A stretch of DNA of 64,000 nt from Stratiolaelaps scimitus (taxonomy: Eukaryota; Arthropoda; Arachnida; Mesostigmata; Laelapidae), in NCBI GenBank assembly GCA_019614645.1, contig JABWDB010000017.1, forward strand, positions 6,026,501 through 6,090,500, read 5' to 3'. The translations under genes were made by a program, and so were the position numbers. Below the pieces are notes generated by a model. It worked only from the letters and a program-made list of their open reading frames with translations. It made no database searches and was not told the DNA's origin. Positions 13,701-28,000 of this stretch are shown here, in pieces; the stretch's first letter is position 1, and each line of letters starts with the position of its first letter.

Positions 13701-16700
13701 ACCTTCGGCCTTTGACGAAGAGTTCGTTTTGTCTGTGTCGCCTTGCTGCCACCGACGACTATCTGAGGGGAACCTTAGAACGTCCTCGATGTTGTTAGCG
13801 TTTACTTCCTGCTTCGATGGCTCTCTTGCTTCTTTCGACAACCCAGCAAATGACCAAGAAACTAAGGTGAGCAGGGAAATTAGAAATCAATGGTATTTGT
13901 GGGAATACAACCTGAACGTGCTGGTTGACGACAAACGGACCCAGCACGAACGGAAGAAGAGGCCGGCCGACTACGAGCGGTCGACTGAGGGGCTCTGCTG
14001 CAATGGGGGGGGGGGTCTACCACGAAAGACGGCGATGATAAAAAATTTACCGAGGGATGAACAGGGCGCCTTCTCCGATCATCCTCTTTCTCTCTTTCTA
14101 TCGTGGCGGGACGCCCTGTCTTCAGAGACCTCGAACGACGACGTAACGGGACAGGGAAGTGGACCGCTCCATCTACATTACATCATTTCCTTGGTGGACT
14201 GCTTATATGAGGAGATCCACGACAATCCACAATCTTCATTGCAGCCAAATAGTGCATTTGTAGGCAGCTCCCGCGAGATGACGACGCCTCATTACGGGCC
14301 AAGGCGACGCTCATGATTCCCTCTCGTGTCATATTATTATTCCGTATTATACATGAAACGTCCTCTACTAATTTCACTCGATTCATAGCGGCTTGCAGCA
14401 GATAATGTAAGGGCGCTCATTGAGAGCGGTAGGTACGGACAAATATCGAGTACAGCAGTAGTAGTTATTTTTATTTCACACATAATATATCGATGTATAA
14501 TCGAAAAAATATAGCTCACACGCATTATATTAGACATGCTCAGCTTTCTGCCGCTGCAGCATAGTGGCAAAAGCCAAGACTTGGACTTTGTCTTCCTGTT
14601 CCTTTCCTTGTGGTCTTCCGGCTTTTTTCCCAATTTCTCCGACGTCACACACATCACCAATCCACAGCCATCTTCCACCTTCTTAGCTCAAAGTGCCGTC
14701 TCCTTGTTCGCTCAGGAAGGGGGCGAGCCGGAAACTCAACGAAACCAGCGGTTGCTCCGCTGTCCAACGATCTTAGTTTAGGGCGAGTCGGGCAAGCCGC
14801 TGATACAAAAACGGCATGTTAGCTTTCGGAGGGTCGTTGAAGCCTGGGGGGGCGCCCGGACCCCTGCGGTAGTCGTGGCAGCCGCACCAAGCGCAGAGTG
14901 CTCGGTGCTGTGGAATCTGCCAGCGACCAACAGCGTCGCGCGAATCGCTAGGAGGCGGTAGACTACCAAACCCCAGTGCATTCCCTCTTCCGCCTGCTTC
15001 ATGCACGCGGCCGACTTTCCAGTGCGGTAGCAGCACACTTCGGGCCGACCTGCCAGCCGACGCCCCCAGCTAGCGACCGTTCCCTCGTATGGCTTGAACT
15101 AGCGTAAACTCGTTAACTCTCTTCTGTTGATGGCGGCAGTCACCACCGCCGCCGCTGCAATCCAGCGAACAGATTACGGCAGAGCTTCTCGGCCGAGAGG
15201 CTTGCAGGGTGCGGTGGCGGCGTGGCGCGTTTAAAGCTCTTGAGTGAAGCGCAGTGTGAGAGATGAATGCCTGGTGGAGTCTCTTTTTCTCTGTTCCCGT
15301 TCGACGACGGGTGACGACCGACGCCGAAACAACAAAGCTCCTTCGGCGTTTATTCGATCCAGCGCGAGAGGGAGAGAGAGAGAGAGAGACAGACATAGAG
15401 TGTCCGAGAGAACCGTCACCAGCATGACGACCACGACATGAGCTGTACCAACACCACTATGAAAAGGGTGTGGGGGCAGGAGAGGGGCACGTGTTTTGTA
15501 CTACCCTCAAGTTGTTTCCTGAGTGGTGCAACACGTTCTAGTACTGACGTCTGAAACGAGGTGGTGGTTTGGTCTGACTACCAGGCGCGTGGCAATCTTG
15601 AGTGGCGCAACGCTGTTCACTGCTTTGTCTGCTAGAATCACGTAGACGAAAGGCAAGTTATAGCAAGCTGTCCTGCCGTCCGTCTGATTGGCGCGCTTTT
15701 CCTTCTATGTACTTTGTGTCTGTTTCAGCCCCCAGCTCCTCGTCATTCGCTTCCTTACCATCTGCGCTCCTCTCTTTCTTTATAGTCTAGTTATGCCCAG
15801 TTGCTGTTATTATTATTATTATTGCTGGTAATGGTGGTGGCGCCCATGCCAGTGGTGTTGATGTTCTTGCTCGCTGTTGTTGTTGTTGTTGTCGTCGTCG
15901 TCGTCGTTGTTGTCGGCGTAATAGAATCATCAAAAGTGGCATTACGGGCCGCCTTTCTTAGCGTCCTTTACCCTACACTGCGTTACCCTGATCCCCGCGA
16001 CCATGACCCCCCAATTGCCCCGCCCATTTTCCCGCGTCCCCCCAAGCCACTGGCTTTGTACGCCGCCTTCGCCGACGCGGTAGCGGCTGGCCACCCTGTG
16101 CAGTCGCATTTTTTCTACGAACACTACTCGTCGTATCCGTATGCCTGCCGGCGCATCTCTCTCTCTCTCTCTCTCTCTCACTTTCGCCTTTGCGCCATAG
16201 CCAGCGCGAACGCCCTCCACGCGTCTCCTACTTGCAGCAAAGTGAGAGGCAAAAAGGGAAAAAGATCCACCCTGTCGGGGTTCCACGCGGTTGCTGGCGG
16301 TTGCCCGCTAGCGCCTCTTTTCGCCGCCATCGCCGCCGCGGCCACAGAGGCAGCGGAGGCGGCGGCAGAGGCCACCAGAAGGCGGGAGCGAGAAGCTCGT
16401 TTTTTTAAATAAGTTTTTATCATCAACGCTGCTCGCTAGTAGCCCGGTGTGGTCTGTTTTTGCCCCTGGTTCCCCCGCGCCCCCCCCGCTCCGCCCGCCG
16501 CTGCTTGTGCCCTTGCTGTTGCTATTGCTGATGCAGAGTCGGCTCGTGTCACCCCTCCTCCTAACGCACCCGTCTCTCGGTGTCTCCCCGTTCGGTGGTG
16601 CCGTGAGCTGCTGACGTCTTTTTCAACCTCTTTTATGTCGCGCGAACGGCCGCTCACTCCGGCGGTCGGCCACGAGGCGAAGCGAGAAAGTTGCCGATTC

Positions 16701-19700
16701 AAAATGCGTACACCGCTACGGCCAGCAGACAGTTAGCAAGCCACTACGAAACTGGCCAGCGTGACGCTGGGAAGGGCATCGTTTTTTCTGGTGCCAAGGG
16801 TGACTTTTTCGCCTGTTATAGCAAGAACATTGTAGTAATAGTTAGTAGTTCTGGTCAGGCGCGGTACTAGCATGCCTGCGGTCGCAGCTATGAGCACGGG
16901 CGGACCACAAGGCCTCCGAGACCTAAGTAAGATAGTTGCTGTTCAAAGCACTGCTGTTCGCGACCCAGAAATGGTCTGGTGCCGAGCCAGCCGAGAACAG
17001 TGATGCGTTAATACGCGACTCCACCGATTACAGAAATCGTAGCAGTAGTAGTCGATGGGTCCGTCTTATGTCGAAGCTATACCGAAAGCAGCACGCAGAT
17101 GTAAAAAGTTGACTGAGAGCCTGCCCGGAAAATTTACATTTGTAGCAATAGCAATGATAGTACTACTACTACTGGTTGCAATCGCCCGCATGCGGCTGCT
17201 GTTGTGGTGGTCGCTGCAGTTCGGAGGGAAGCCCGTTCTCTGCGACCGAGTGTGCGCGTGTTGGAGAACGAAAAATTTAATTGATGATCATCGGCGTCGA
17301 TTTCGACTCTGTCCTGGTCGAGCTGCGCAGAACCACGCGGAAGCAAATTTCGTCCGTACCTCGGCCGAACCGCTACAGAGGACCACAAACCGCCATGAAC
17401 GCCAGCACGCTGTGCGACCGATTAGCGCTGCCTGGCAGCGGATACAGATCCTACGGAGCTTCTGCTTCGGCGTCAATAGCAGCAGTAACAGAACGATCTG
17501 CCGGCGTAGGAGCCAGCAGAACAGAGCTGCGGTTCTGTTGCTGATTGTTCATAATTAATGATGGCCATCGCAGGCCATCGTCTCCGCGGCCGCTTCCATC
17601 TGCGGTTTGCCGCTTAGCTCCGTTGCCGTTGCGCAAGCAGCCTCTACCACTCCACGCAAATCCACCTGCTGCAATATTCAAGTTCCGTCGTCCATAGGCG
17701 ACCATCGTTAGACACCTAACCACTCGTTAATCTCTCCCCCAAAAGCTTCTCTCGTTGACCGCCACTAGTTTGCCAGTACCGGCTGCAGCTTCTCAGTAGC
17801 CTCATCTGCAACGCTGAGCAGCTCTGCCACAGACGTTCACTATCGCACGCCTATCCCCGTTCACATTGAACCATCCGCCTTGCTTGTACGCTAGCGTACA
17901 TTTGTTTTATTCAGATTTCATACTCACACCATCATATTATTTGCTTGCACCATCAGTGCTCTATAGCACTGGCGCGGTGATTACCATAGAACTACAACCG
18001 CGCAGTGGTACGATGGGCGCCCTTTTCCCCGGTTTCACACGATCGAGAACCCCGCTCTACGGCTGTGGCGGACTCTGGCGCCATCAACCACAGTGGCAGC
18101 CGTCGAAGCAGACGGAGAGCTATGAGAAAATGGCGTTTTTTGGTGGAAAAAAAAACTAGCAGTCCCTTCCTGCTGACGTCTGCTATCGCCGACCTAAAGC
18201 GCCACCTACGGGAGAAGGGAAAGAAAAAATGATTATGTGAATGATACGCATCTGAATTTGTGTGCCAGCCTAGGTCACGAAAGGTGACCTCCAACAAGCA
18301 TATATATTATATATTATATAACAGAAGGATTGCAGTACTAAAGGAATATTTACAGAACTAGTGATAGTTGTGTGGAAACACCTCACAGCAGCCGAGTATA
18401 ATATATGTAATATAATATAATTGAAAGAAAGGCAGCTGTCAACGGAAGAACTTCGTTCTTCAACCCCATCGATATTTTGCAAGTAGTTAGTTTATGACTG
18501 CGCTGTTGCAACCTAAATACGTTAGCGGGTACTTGCCACGTCGACAGATACAAGCAGACCAGATCGGCAGCCCAACAGAAAAGGATCGCATCGAACCAGC
18601 TAAATGAACGACTCGTAGCAGAACTGTAATTAAGCCAAATTCTTACTTCCCCGAGTTCTGTTACCAATTTAGTCCAGCTGATGGGTCTCCTGTGGAAAAA
18701 ACATAACAGTGGTGTGCATATACAGTGGTGTGCATAAACTTAACGCCCTATATTTCAACAAATCGTTACAAAGAATATACATTTGAGGCATTTATTCTGT
18801 ATTAGTCTAAAGGACGTCCACGAAAGGTCAGCCAGCGAACTGCTATGCACATCTGTCGATTGGCCTCGAATTCGACCATAAGTTGTGAATGAGCAATGAG
18901 GCAAGAGTTAAACCTTCAGGTTCATAGATCAACAGTTTTAAGGATAATTAAGCGTTATCCGCATATCATACGGGCATAAGTGAAAACAAGACCGCATCTT
19001 GAACAGCGCCACATGATTGCCCGACTAAGCTTCGCCCGCAACAATATGGCCAGAGAGTGGAAGTTGGTGAGCATTGGGGCAACGTTTTTTAAAGAGTATC
19101 TTGTGGGTGCACATCTATCCAAAAGGTACTGTGTTGTTTAAGATCATCTTCAGTGACGAGAAGAAATTCAATTTGGACGGGCCAGATGGATTCAACGGTT
19201 ATTGGCATGATGTACGTAAAGAGCCGCGGTACTTCTCAAAGCGCAAACCATGACGGTCGCGGTATCGTCATGGTTTGGGGAGCTTTCACCACTCTTGGCA
19301 GACTCCCACTCGCTGTCATCTCATCTCGAATGAATAGCGAGGACATCAGCAGATGTTGATCAACAACCTACTACCGTTTAAGAGCAGATTTCATCGACTG
19401 CCAATTGTTTTCCAAGAAGATAACGCTTCAGCTCACGTCAGCGCTAGTGCACGTGCGTGGTTAGGACGGCATGACATTGAAACCCTAGAGTGGCCAGCAT
19501 GTTCTGCTGATCTTAACCCGATGGAGAACCTCTGGAGCATTCTTGTCCGAAGAGTATATGCGTCGAATCGACAGTATACATCCGTGGAAGCACTAAAAGA
19601 GGCGTTGTTGGAGGCCTGGAGAGGTGTCAGCCACCAGATCCTGCTAAATCTCGTTGATAGTATGCCAAACCGAGGTTTTGACGTTATAATTAGTAAGGGC

Positions 19701-19964
19701 AGGGCCACACGGTACTAATTAGCACAAGAAAACGAGTACTAATTCAGCGAGAACACTCACTAACAGAGGGTGCGTTATCATTTTGCACAACCGAAATATG
19801 ACAGATTTTATTGTAGCAGGCTGCATGCGACGTCATATGCCCTGTACTTTGTGGTGTGTATGTTATTTGACATGTACATTAATCTGATACAGAATAAATG
19901 CCTCAAATGTGTATTCTTTGTAACGATTTGTTGAAATATAGGGGTGCGTTAAGTTTATGCACAC

Positions 19965-20056
<92 letters not shown>

Positions 20057-22038
20057 GACAAGCAGGACTATATAGACGACTCCTGCTGCGGGGATAGCAC
20101 TCGAGCCAGCAACCAAACAGCAAGGTATTATTTAATTTGTCGGGGACGAGGGAGGCGACAGCACATGCACCTCTTCGAAAGTAAAGTAATAATCGAAAGA
20201 ATGTCAGGTCAGGTCTTCCTCCCGCTCCCGATAGGGCAAACGACTGCTGCAGGGTACCTACCCAGCAGAAAACGGTAGCGGAACTCGCCACTGTTTCGTC
20301 ATTACACTGTTCCTCTCCATTTCACAAACGACACATGGACAGCACGGGTGTTCCTCGCTGCTGTTTAGCACCGGCAGCGAACACAGATACTCAAGTGGAT
20401 ATCGATAGCGTGACTCTGTTGGTAGCGACACTGTCGGTCAACGAATGATACTGTGCAGGATAACACAGTCCTCGGCAGCACGACACGAGGACTTCCGAAC
20501 ATGCAGACAGACCGATGCGCAGACCGATCCACTATGATGTCATGACACCCTCATCGTTGCCGAGCTCGACTCATCACATGGCTGGTTATCCGTTGTGGAC
20601 GCAAGGTCATGATTGTAGCGCTGGCAGGCTCATACACACATGCGGGTATATGTGGCCTGTGTTGTCTGCAGTGATGCATTGGGGACGGAGCAATCTGGCC
20701 AGGGCCAAAATACGACGGGCGGTAGGCTTCGGCGTCGTCATCGTCGTTGTCGCCGTCGTTGCCACCGGCTGTAATTATTGAATAAGACTACACCAAGAGC
20801 AGCAGCGGGCGAGCAGGTGGATTTTGAGAGAAGGAGGCCTCTCGGCCGCCGATAGTTGTTGGAAATTGTGATCCTGTCGTTGTGTTCCCAGTTCCATTGA
20901 TACGACACCGATATGGTGGCTGGGTCGAGACCACCAGCTTTTTTTCTGTTGGACCACCCCTATTATTTCCCCTTTGGTCGGCTAGTGTTTGTTAGATTAT
21001 GGGGGTCGAACCGGTGGCGTGGTGTATTCGTGTGCGCCTTGGAACCGAATAAGACACGTAGGTGCATGGGTATATATATAGACATACATATATATAGGTT
21101 CGATTCCCGCCGCTGTACATTTACATTCAAGGGGTCCGTCTTACGCTGCAATAGGAAGCAGTACCGTTAAATGTTGTCTGAGAGCCGCTTGAAAAATTTA
21201 GTTTAAATTACCGGAGTGCTCATTGCCAGCTAGAGGCGCCACTTCCACGTAGGTAGTGAAGGATTGACTTTTTTGGGATGAAAACTTAAGCTTGCTGTCG
21301 TCCATGTGATTTTCTCCCTTTTCTAGGTGTCAACGCTATATCATGATGCGTCTATTGGGAACGCGATTAATGTAGTTCTCGTGAAAATCATCCTTCTGGA
21401 AAACAAGGAACAAGAAAAGGTAATGTGCGCTAGCGATTCACAACGTAGCCTGAAATGATAACTACCTCTGCTTAAAACTAGTAGACATACTGTGCGATGT
21501 CTACCAGCTAGCTCAAACACACAATGAGAATAATAGCCAGCATTTAGGTCAAAATTCAATTTACATGCTTTTGTTCGAACGGTTACGCTCAACCGCAAAA
21601 AAAAATTCACAGAAACCTGGTTGAAACTCGAACTCGTTAGAAATCGCTCTCTGCGTGTGCCCCGTGTGACTGCTATTGCAGAATCGTTGCGTTTTTGATT
21701 GGCATTGCTGGTTGTCGCTGTTGCTTTTATATCGTTGTTAGTAATGACACTGTGTTTGCGCCCGCCTGGGCGTTCGGCGGCGATGTCGTCTCTTTCCGTC
21801 TCTCCAGATGTCACAGGACGAAGATGCCCTATCGTCAGTAAGCGATGCGGCCGAGTTAACGCTGAAGAGCTTCTGCAAGTGGCAAAGACTCGTCAACCCG
21901 TCGGATGAAAGCCACCCGAACCATCACGACGTCGCCGTCCTCGTTACCAGGTACGAAATCGAAAATTGATGACCACACTAGTAATGGTATAATAATGAAT
22001 ACGCTCGGAGTTGTTTCCTGGTGTTGTTTACGCGAAGC

Positions 22039-22072
<34 letters not shown>

Positions 22073-25000
22073 AAGGTGAGCAACATGGAATAGCGGTGGC
22101 GGCCAGCTAACCACTGGTTCGAGATCCCCCAAGCATCGATCTCAGGCCTTTGCTTATTGAGAGTGATGTATTAGAGAAAATTTAGAAAATGTCATACGGC
22201 AAGAGGATCTCATCTCAACTGCCGACGATCTCATCACTGGCAAGGTGGCAGACTTAAGTGGTATACCTAAGTAAGTGTCATTTATGTTCATTATGCAGTT
22301 ATGGTTATGAATTATGTACTGATTACTTATCGAAGAAAGTTGCGTTGGAAAACTGTTTGTTGCACTGAATGTGTGTCATTCGTCTGGCGACGGCGAAAAT
22401 ACATTATGAGAAATATTATTTAAGAATGTTTTAAACCTTTGAATTGCGGTTTTGCACACATGCTTATCGATTGTAGATAATTACTCAATAGTTCATCAAA
22501 GCATAACTAGTCGGCGATTCAGCCCAGCGGCGATCTGACTGAAATCTGTTTACAGTCAGGCCAATCGACACCTACGTACACCGCGAATCGCCAAGGATTA
22601 ACAAGGGCAACTTTTAGCGTAGCTTGCTTATATGTATCCAAATAACTAAATGGCTTGAAATGAGACCGGCAACTGATTCCGAATGAGGCTTTCGCTATGT
22701 AAGGAAATTACAAACGATTTACTCGACGACGCTGGTAATCAGATGCCATTTCGACTGCGAATGATATGATCTTAGTCATCCATCTGATCATATTATATAA
22801 TAGATAACGGAATCACGCCAATATACGACATTACGGAAAGTACTGCGTTTGTAGGCAAGGAATTAAATGCTAACATTCGAACATGTGGAGTCAATCGAAC
22901 CTGACCTGTGCAACAATAGTTGGGGGCAGCCTTCATAGAATTGTAGAAAAATGATACACCAGACGTGCTAATATACGTACATATATTGTATGTAACGATA
23001 TATTTAAACGCCTATATATAGTGTCACATGGCGTCAATATCAAGCTTCAATAGCAAGCTTGCGGTGCCATTACAATAGCGGTTTCGATCTGACAATTTGT
23101 AGACTCTGGGTTGAAGGGGGATCGGTATGGGGCGGCGGGGGCTGACGAGGCGTCTCAAATCTCGGAGGCGAGACTACAAACATAGTTATGTCGGCAGCTC
23201 AATGCAGACCGTCTGAGTGACCCAGACACAATTGGTCTGGAATAGCCAACTTTTTCTTTTCCTCTCTAAACGAACGAGGAAAGGGCCGAGGGTGTCGATA
23301 ACGAGCAGACATCCAGAGCAGACGAACCCTACGAAGGAGTCGTTTCTTTCAAGGACTACACGACGACAACCAAGCCCCCGCTGCCGGATCGAAGGATCGG
23401 CCGCTGAAGTGCTGCGTAGTAAGGCAGCCACGAATGTAGAACTCTCTGCCGCGTGTGCTGCTCGACGAAAACGACGTAGAAACTAGCTGCATAGCTGCTA
23501 CCTAGCGAGTCCGCGGAAGGCGAGAAAAAATGAGAGAGCGAGATAGTCTAAGTCTAACAGAGGAGCCAACGACGGCACTAGTGGTGTGGGGGGGCCTGAA
23601 GAAGCCATCCGTCAGTGGAGACAGGGCGGGGAGTAATCCCGGAAGACCAGGCCGCGATAGTCGGGGCCTGTGGGCGATCTGGGGGGAGAGTGGTCTAACA
23701 GTCCCCAAACCCGGCAGCTCGCGGCACTTGGGCCTACTCGTCTAGCAGCTTGGGAACGGTCTGACTGGCTGGCACGGTGCCGTAGCCCGCAACCCCGCCC
23801 GGGCGGCCCCCTGTCTCGGACTCACTTCCATATAGATATCCTATGCCACGAGGGAGCTCCCCAGGGCGGGGAATCTACTATCTCAATGGAAGGCAGTAGG
23901 GAAAGATCTCTTATGCCATGTGAGCCCAGCCGAACCGACCGGGACCCAGATCCGGACCGCGTCGTCTGCCGCCCGTCCGCTTGTGAACGAGCGACGGCGG
24001 GAGTTTCTTTCATCCTTTTATACTCTCCACCTTAGCGCGCTCTGGCCTAGAGTGCCGCGCGCGCACACCGAAGTTAAGTGTTGATGGCCACCGAATGTAG
24101 TAGAGGCTTAGTAGATATCCACCTTTACTATTTTTATTGTCTGTGTATATGTGTGTGAGTGAGTGAGAGAGAGAGAAGATTTTTTTAAGATAGAAGAAGC
24201 ATCGGCAGAAGCGGAAGAGACCTTCTTTTATTTCGCGTTTTTATGGAAAAATGTATTCGATCATGCTAGCAGATTATTGAGTTTTTGCATATACTGCTAC
24301 TGCTACTCTCGGTGTTGCTGTAGTGTATCGCGCAGGCAGTTGCGCAGTTCGTTTGTCCCTATTTGTTGTAATAACGACTGAAGATAAGAATGCTTTATTT
24401 GAGTATATATGCTCATTTAGGCGGATAAAATCACCTTGTTTATATTTCAATATATGCTTCGTGCGAGGAGAGAAATTCAACGACAATATTTATTGTGGCA
24501 AATAGCTCTCACATTGTCATCCACATCCGTTGTTTCCATTTACTACACTTGGTGTTTCGATAGAAAAAAGCGTTTGTTCATGTTATCATTTGTCGTCGGA
24601 CTAGCCATGAATTTCTGTTCTGACTGGTGAGCTATGTTCGGCGATTAAAATCTCAAAGAGTATCAGGGTCTGCATTTCGTCGATTACTTCAATATATGAT
24701 AATTCAGTGCACCCTATGACCACACGGTGCTACAACAAACCATATTTCAATATAGGCTAGAAGCAAAGAATTAAATGCATGCGTTTAAAATTAAATATTA
24801 TAGTTGCGAGATCAGCGCTGACCAGATCCAATAGTGCCTGGCGCCTGGTTCTCGGATATACGAATCGAGATAGCCCTCGTTCTCAAAGAGGCCTTCCAAA
24901 GAATTATGCTAATTTGACCCTGGCCACCAGTCCCTCGGTTTCTCTGGCGAACGAATTCGTAGAACTCTTTTTTAGCAACCTTAGCAATTATCGCCATCAT

Positions 25001-28000
25001 CCCCCGTAGAGGCTGCCATCGCATCGTGCAATTTAGCAGTACCGGCAGAGATCGGACAGAGCCAGAGGCTGGCGGGAAACGGGGATTGGGGTATTTCCCT
25101 GAACTATCTGAAGCCTCCTACCTGGTCGACTGCCTTGCTGCGCGGGCATTGGTGGCCTGCCCCGAGGAAGCAAACGGCCGCTTTAGTCCCCTCTCCAGGT
25201 CTAGCAGCAATCCCTCAAGCTGCTGCAGCGCTCACTGCGTATGGGCTTAGTCGACAACTTGGGTGTAGCCATGTGCCATTGCGAACAATCGCGACGAAAG
25301 TAGGTTGGTTCTACAGTTTGTTCCGGGGAAAAAATCCGTTGGGTAGAGCTAATCTAAAGCGGAATCGTTCAAAGTGGCACTAAAATCCCCGCCCGAATTG
25401 TGCCCTCTCTCGGCTACGCTAATGGTGAACTGCGCCGGTCCGCCGCTTGGCCTTAACTGCGCTTGAATCGGAGAACGAATCGCATTTTGGCCGACACTGG
25501 AAGGAGGCTAATCGGTTTATAAACAAGCGTGTGCAGATGGCAGGTTGGTTCCGTGAGGCAGTATTGTAGCATATCTCCATTCGCTAATTCGATTCAGACC
25601 TTATGCAACCTCCTGTCCCGAGCAGCGCAGCTCCGATAACTCTAGTGCTTTTACTGAGAACGCTTTTTGAAAACTAATGAAAGTACTACTATCTATAATA
25701 CCGGGACACCCCTCGACCCGTTTGCTAACGAATCTCACCATACACCATCGACTCGATGCCGGTGAGCACCATTGCTTCAAGGACCTACCATGTTGCTTAT
25801 GCTGGACCTATCTGGGCTTTCGCCCATCAAACGTATATGATGGCAGGGTAATGTTAACCGTATATCAGCCAAACCGCGATTGATGGGGATCGAACTAGCG
25901 ATCCCTAATCGTCGTGTGCTATTCGTAGTTTTAGCTGCCACACAGCTCGTCGGCATGTCCACAAAGTCAAACATACACACAAACGCACAAACTTAACGTG
26001 CTCTAAGAAATAGCATATCTCAAATGTCAACTCCCATTCATCAGAGGCGTGCTTACATAAACCGAACCTAAAAAAGAACACGGGAAAATCAAAGACAAAG
26101 CTAGTATTACCAATTACAGGCACGGCGGCTATCACTTGTTTTCTGCATTAATATGCTCTCTACCTATATTAGATAAGTCTACTTTCGTCAAGTGACGCTT
26201 ATATCACAGTCGACACCAAAGCCGTCTCACAGGTCGCGGAGCAGTCTGATATTGACTTGCCCTGTCTTTCCTGACCAGTCGTGTGTACGTCCATTCATTG
26301 TTTTGGGCCTATTAAATAACCGCTGTTCCTGTTACACTAAGACAGCGTGACACTGCTGAACTTCAAATGGTAAAAACGTCAATCGATTTAGAAATTTTGC
26401 GGACATCGTTATACCCATACATTGTCGGCTTCTCTGAAACCATTTGTTTCTGGTTCATGTTCGCGCGGTATCGCCCACACCGCACCATCTTCTAGGTAAT
26501 GTTTCATCATTAGCGAGAAGCCTCGACGTAGATTTTCGTTTTGTTTCGCTACAACTTCTCGGACTGTCACGGCATATTATCCGCTGTGACAGATATTATC
26601 TATTATCGTAGCATCAGAATACTGTACGTTTATTTGCCGTCTCAGCTCTCAAGACAGCTCCATTAGGGTCCTCTGGCCGTCGCGGGATATGGTCGTCTCG
26701 TCGCCAGCTAGAACGCGGTAGAGATTATGGTGGCGAGGATTCCAGTTGCACAGGGAATTTCGAGAAGAAATTGCCACCGTTTATTTAGTTCCGATTCAGT
26801 CTCCTGTGGTTTGAGATAGAAAATGTCCTCGTTTTTCCTCTACAAGTATATCTATGTATATCGAATATACCCTAGATCGGTGATCCGTTTTTGTGTGATC
26901 TAATCAGATGACCCGAGGAGCTATGTGGATTGGGTCAAAAACGCTAAATAAAGTTGCTATTCAAGCCACTGGGCGTTCAGAATTCAACATCGATTCGCCC
27001 TAGCAGCTGAGCGAGCGCCTGTGTCAGTGATACACCGTCCCCGGAAGCGAAACATTGAGTGTGCTGTCATCTCTTGATCGTTTGTACAGGACATACGAGT
27101 GCCCATATAGTCTCATAGAGTATAACCATTTTATCAGCGGAGTTCCTCGTATCTAAACACGTTGCAAGCCCCTATTTGCCACACAATTCTATTGTGATTT
27201 ATTAACGGAACCGCAATTATGCAACCCTTAAGTTCTTCCAAATAAATGTTGTAAAGATGAGCTTACAACAGAGGCCATCCAAGGTCAGTAACAATAGATA
27301 GCAGCACGATTCGTCGCCTGGCTGCTAAGATAGCCTGGGTCAACGAGAGGGACACGGTCGTGACCCTGCTCGGCCCAACCCAGTTGGGTTGCGGCCAGGC
27401 GTCTGGGACGGAGATCGCTGCTCACGCGGCTCGCGCCTTCATCCACGCTCATCCGGACGCGGCCCTGGTCAAGCTTGATTTTCGCAATGCCTTCAACACG
27501 GTCCGTCGAGATCTCGTTCTGCGGGAGGTTGCTGAGCACGTCCCTGGGCTCTTCCCTCTGGTCGACCTGGCCTATCGTGGTCCCTCCCATCTGATCATGG
27601 ACAACGCCGTCATCAGCTCAGAGTGCGGGGTCCAGCAGGGGGACCCGCTGGGCCCAGCCCTCTTCTACCTGGCCCTCCGGCCCCTCGCTGTGTCCCTCCA
27701 GTCGCGTCTGCGGCTGTGGTACATGGACGACGGAACGTTGGCAGGTGATCCGGCGACCGTCGCCTCCGACGTTCAGCGAGTACTCGACTACGAGGGGCGC
27801 AGCGGCCTCGCCCTCAACCCCACTAAGTGCGAGATCTTCTCTTTGGACGCGCAGCCCGACCTCCAGCGGTCGCTCCCAGGATGCCGTCTCACTCAGAGGT
27901 TGTCCCTCGAGCTCGTCGGCTCCCCTCTCACGGACGAGGCCATCCGGCCGCTATTGGACCGTTGCCTCGAGAGGACGGCCGTGATGCTCGACCGACTGCC

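Larger units (their letters stand above)
5475..21326 (+). other. ADAMTS intron 2 (15.9 kb)
   Basis: Largest intron. Contents in order: a poly-G run (8006-8020), a 49-codon isolated open frame (9520-9669), an AT array (10759-10787), an unassigned minus-strand open frame (11422-11866), GC-rich blocks (about 12300-13900 and 14690-16750), a Tc1-type transposon (18723-19968), an 87-bp AT array (19969-20055) and a SINE copy ending about 120 bp before exon c. Between 5475 and 7800, and between 16750 and 18700, I see only unique AT-rich or mixed sequence without recognisable features. Confidence 0.7.

Noticed and set aside
14773..15036. Minus-strand frame containing PPGFNDPP
   Set aside because: This resembles the GWNDPP-type motif of SRA1-like proteins, but no other part of the frame resembles that family, and overlapping frames are equally long.
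15801..16412. 203-codon frame starting with poly-Leu/Val
   Set aside because: The hydrophobic start is the translation of TTA/TTG/TCG triplet runs, and the end encodes poly-Ala from GCC/GCG repeats. Not evidence of a membrane protein.
19863..20291. Long frames on both strands across the AT array
   Set aside because: They consist of alternating Tyr-Ile from (AT)n and part of a transposon terminal repeat; an artefact.
22095..22135. GGTTCGAGATCC resembling a B box
   Set aside because: The B box has one extra base and the A-box-like segment is too close; no copy relationship to families A to C is visible.
24063..24086. Short 5S rRNA-like string (ACCGAAGTTAAG)
   Set aside because: Only about 12 bases match the conserved 5S core; the surrounding sequence does not continue as 5S rRNA, so no gene or pseudogene can be supported.
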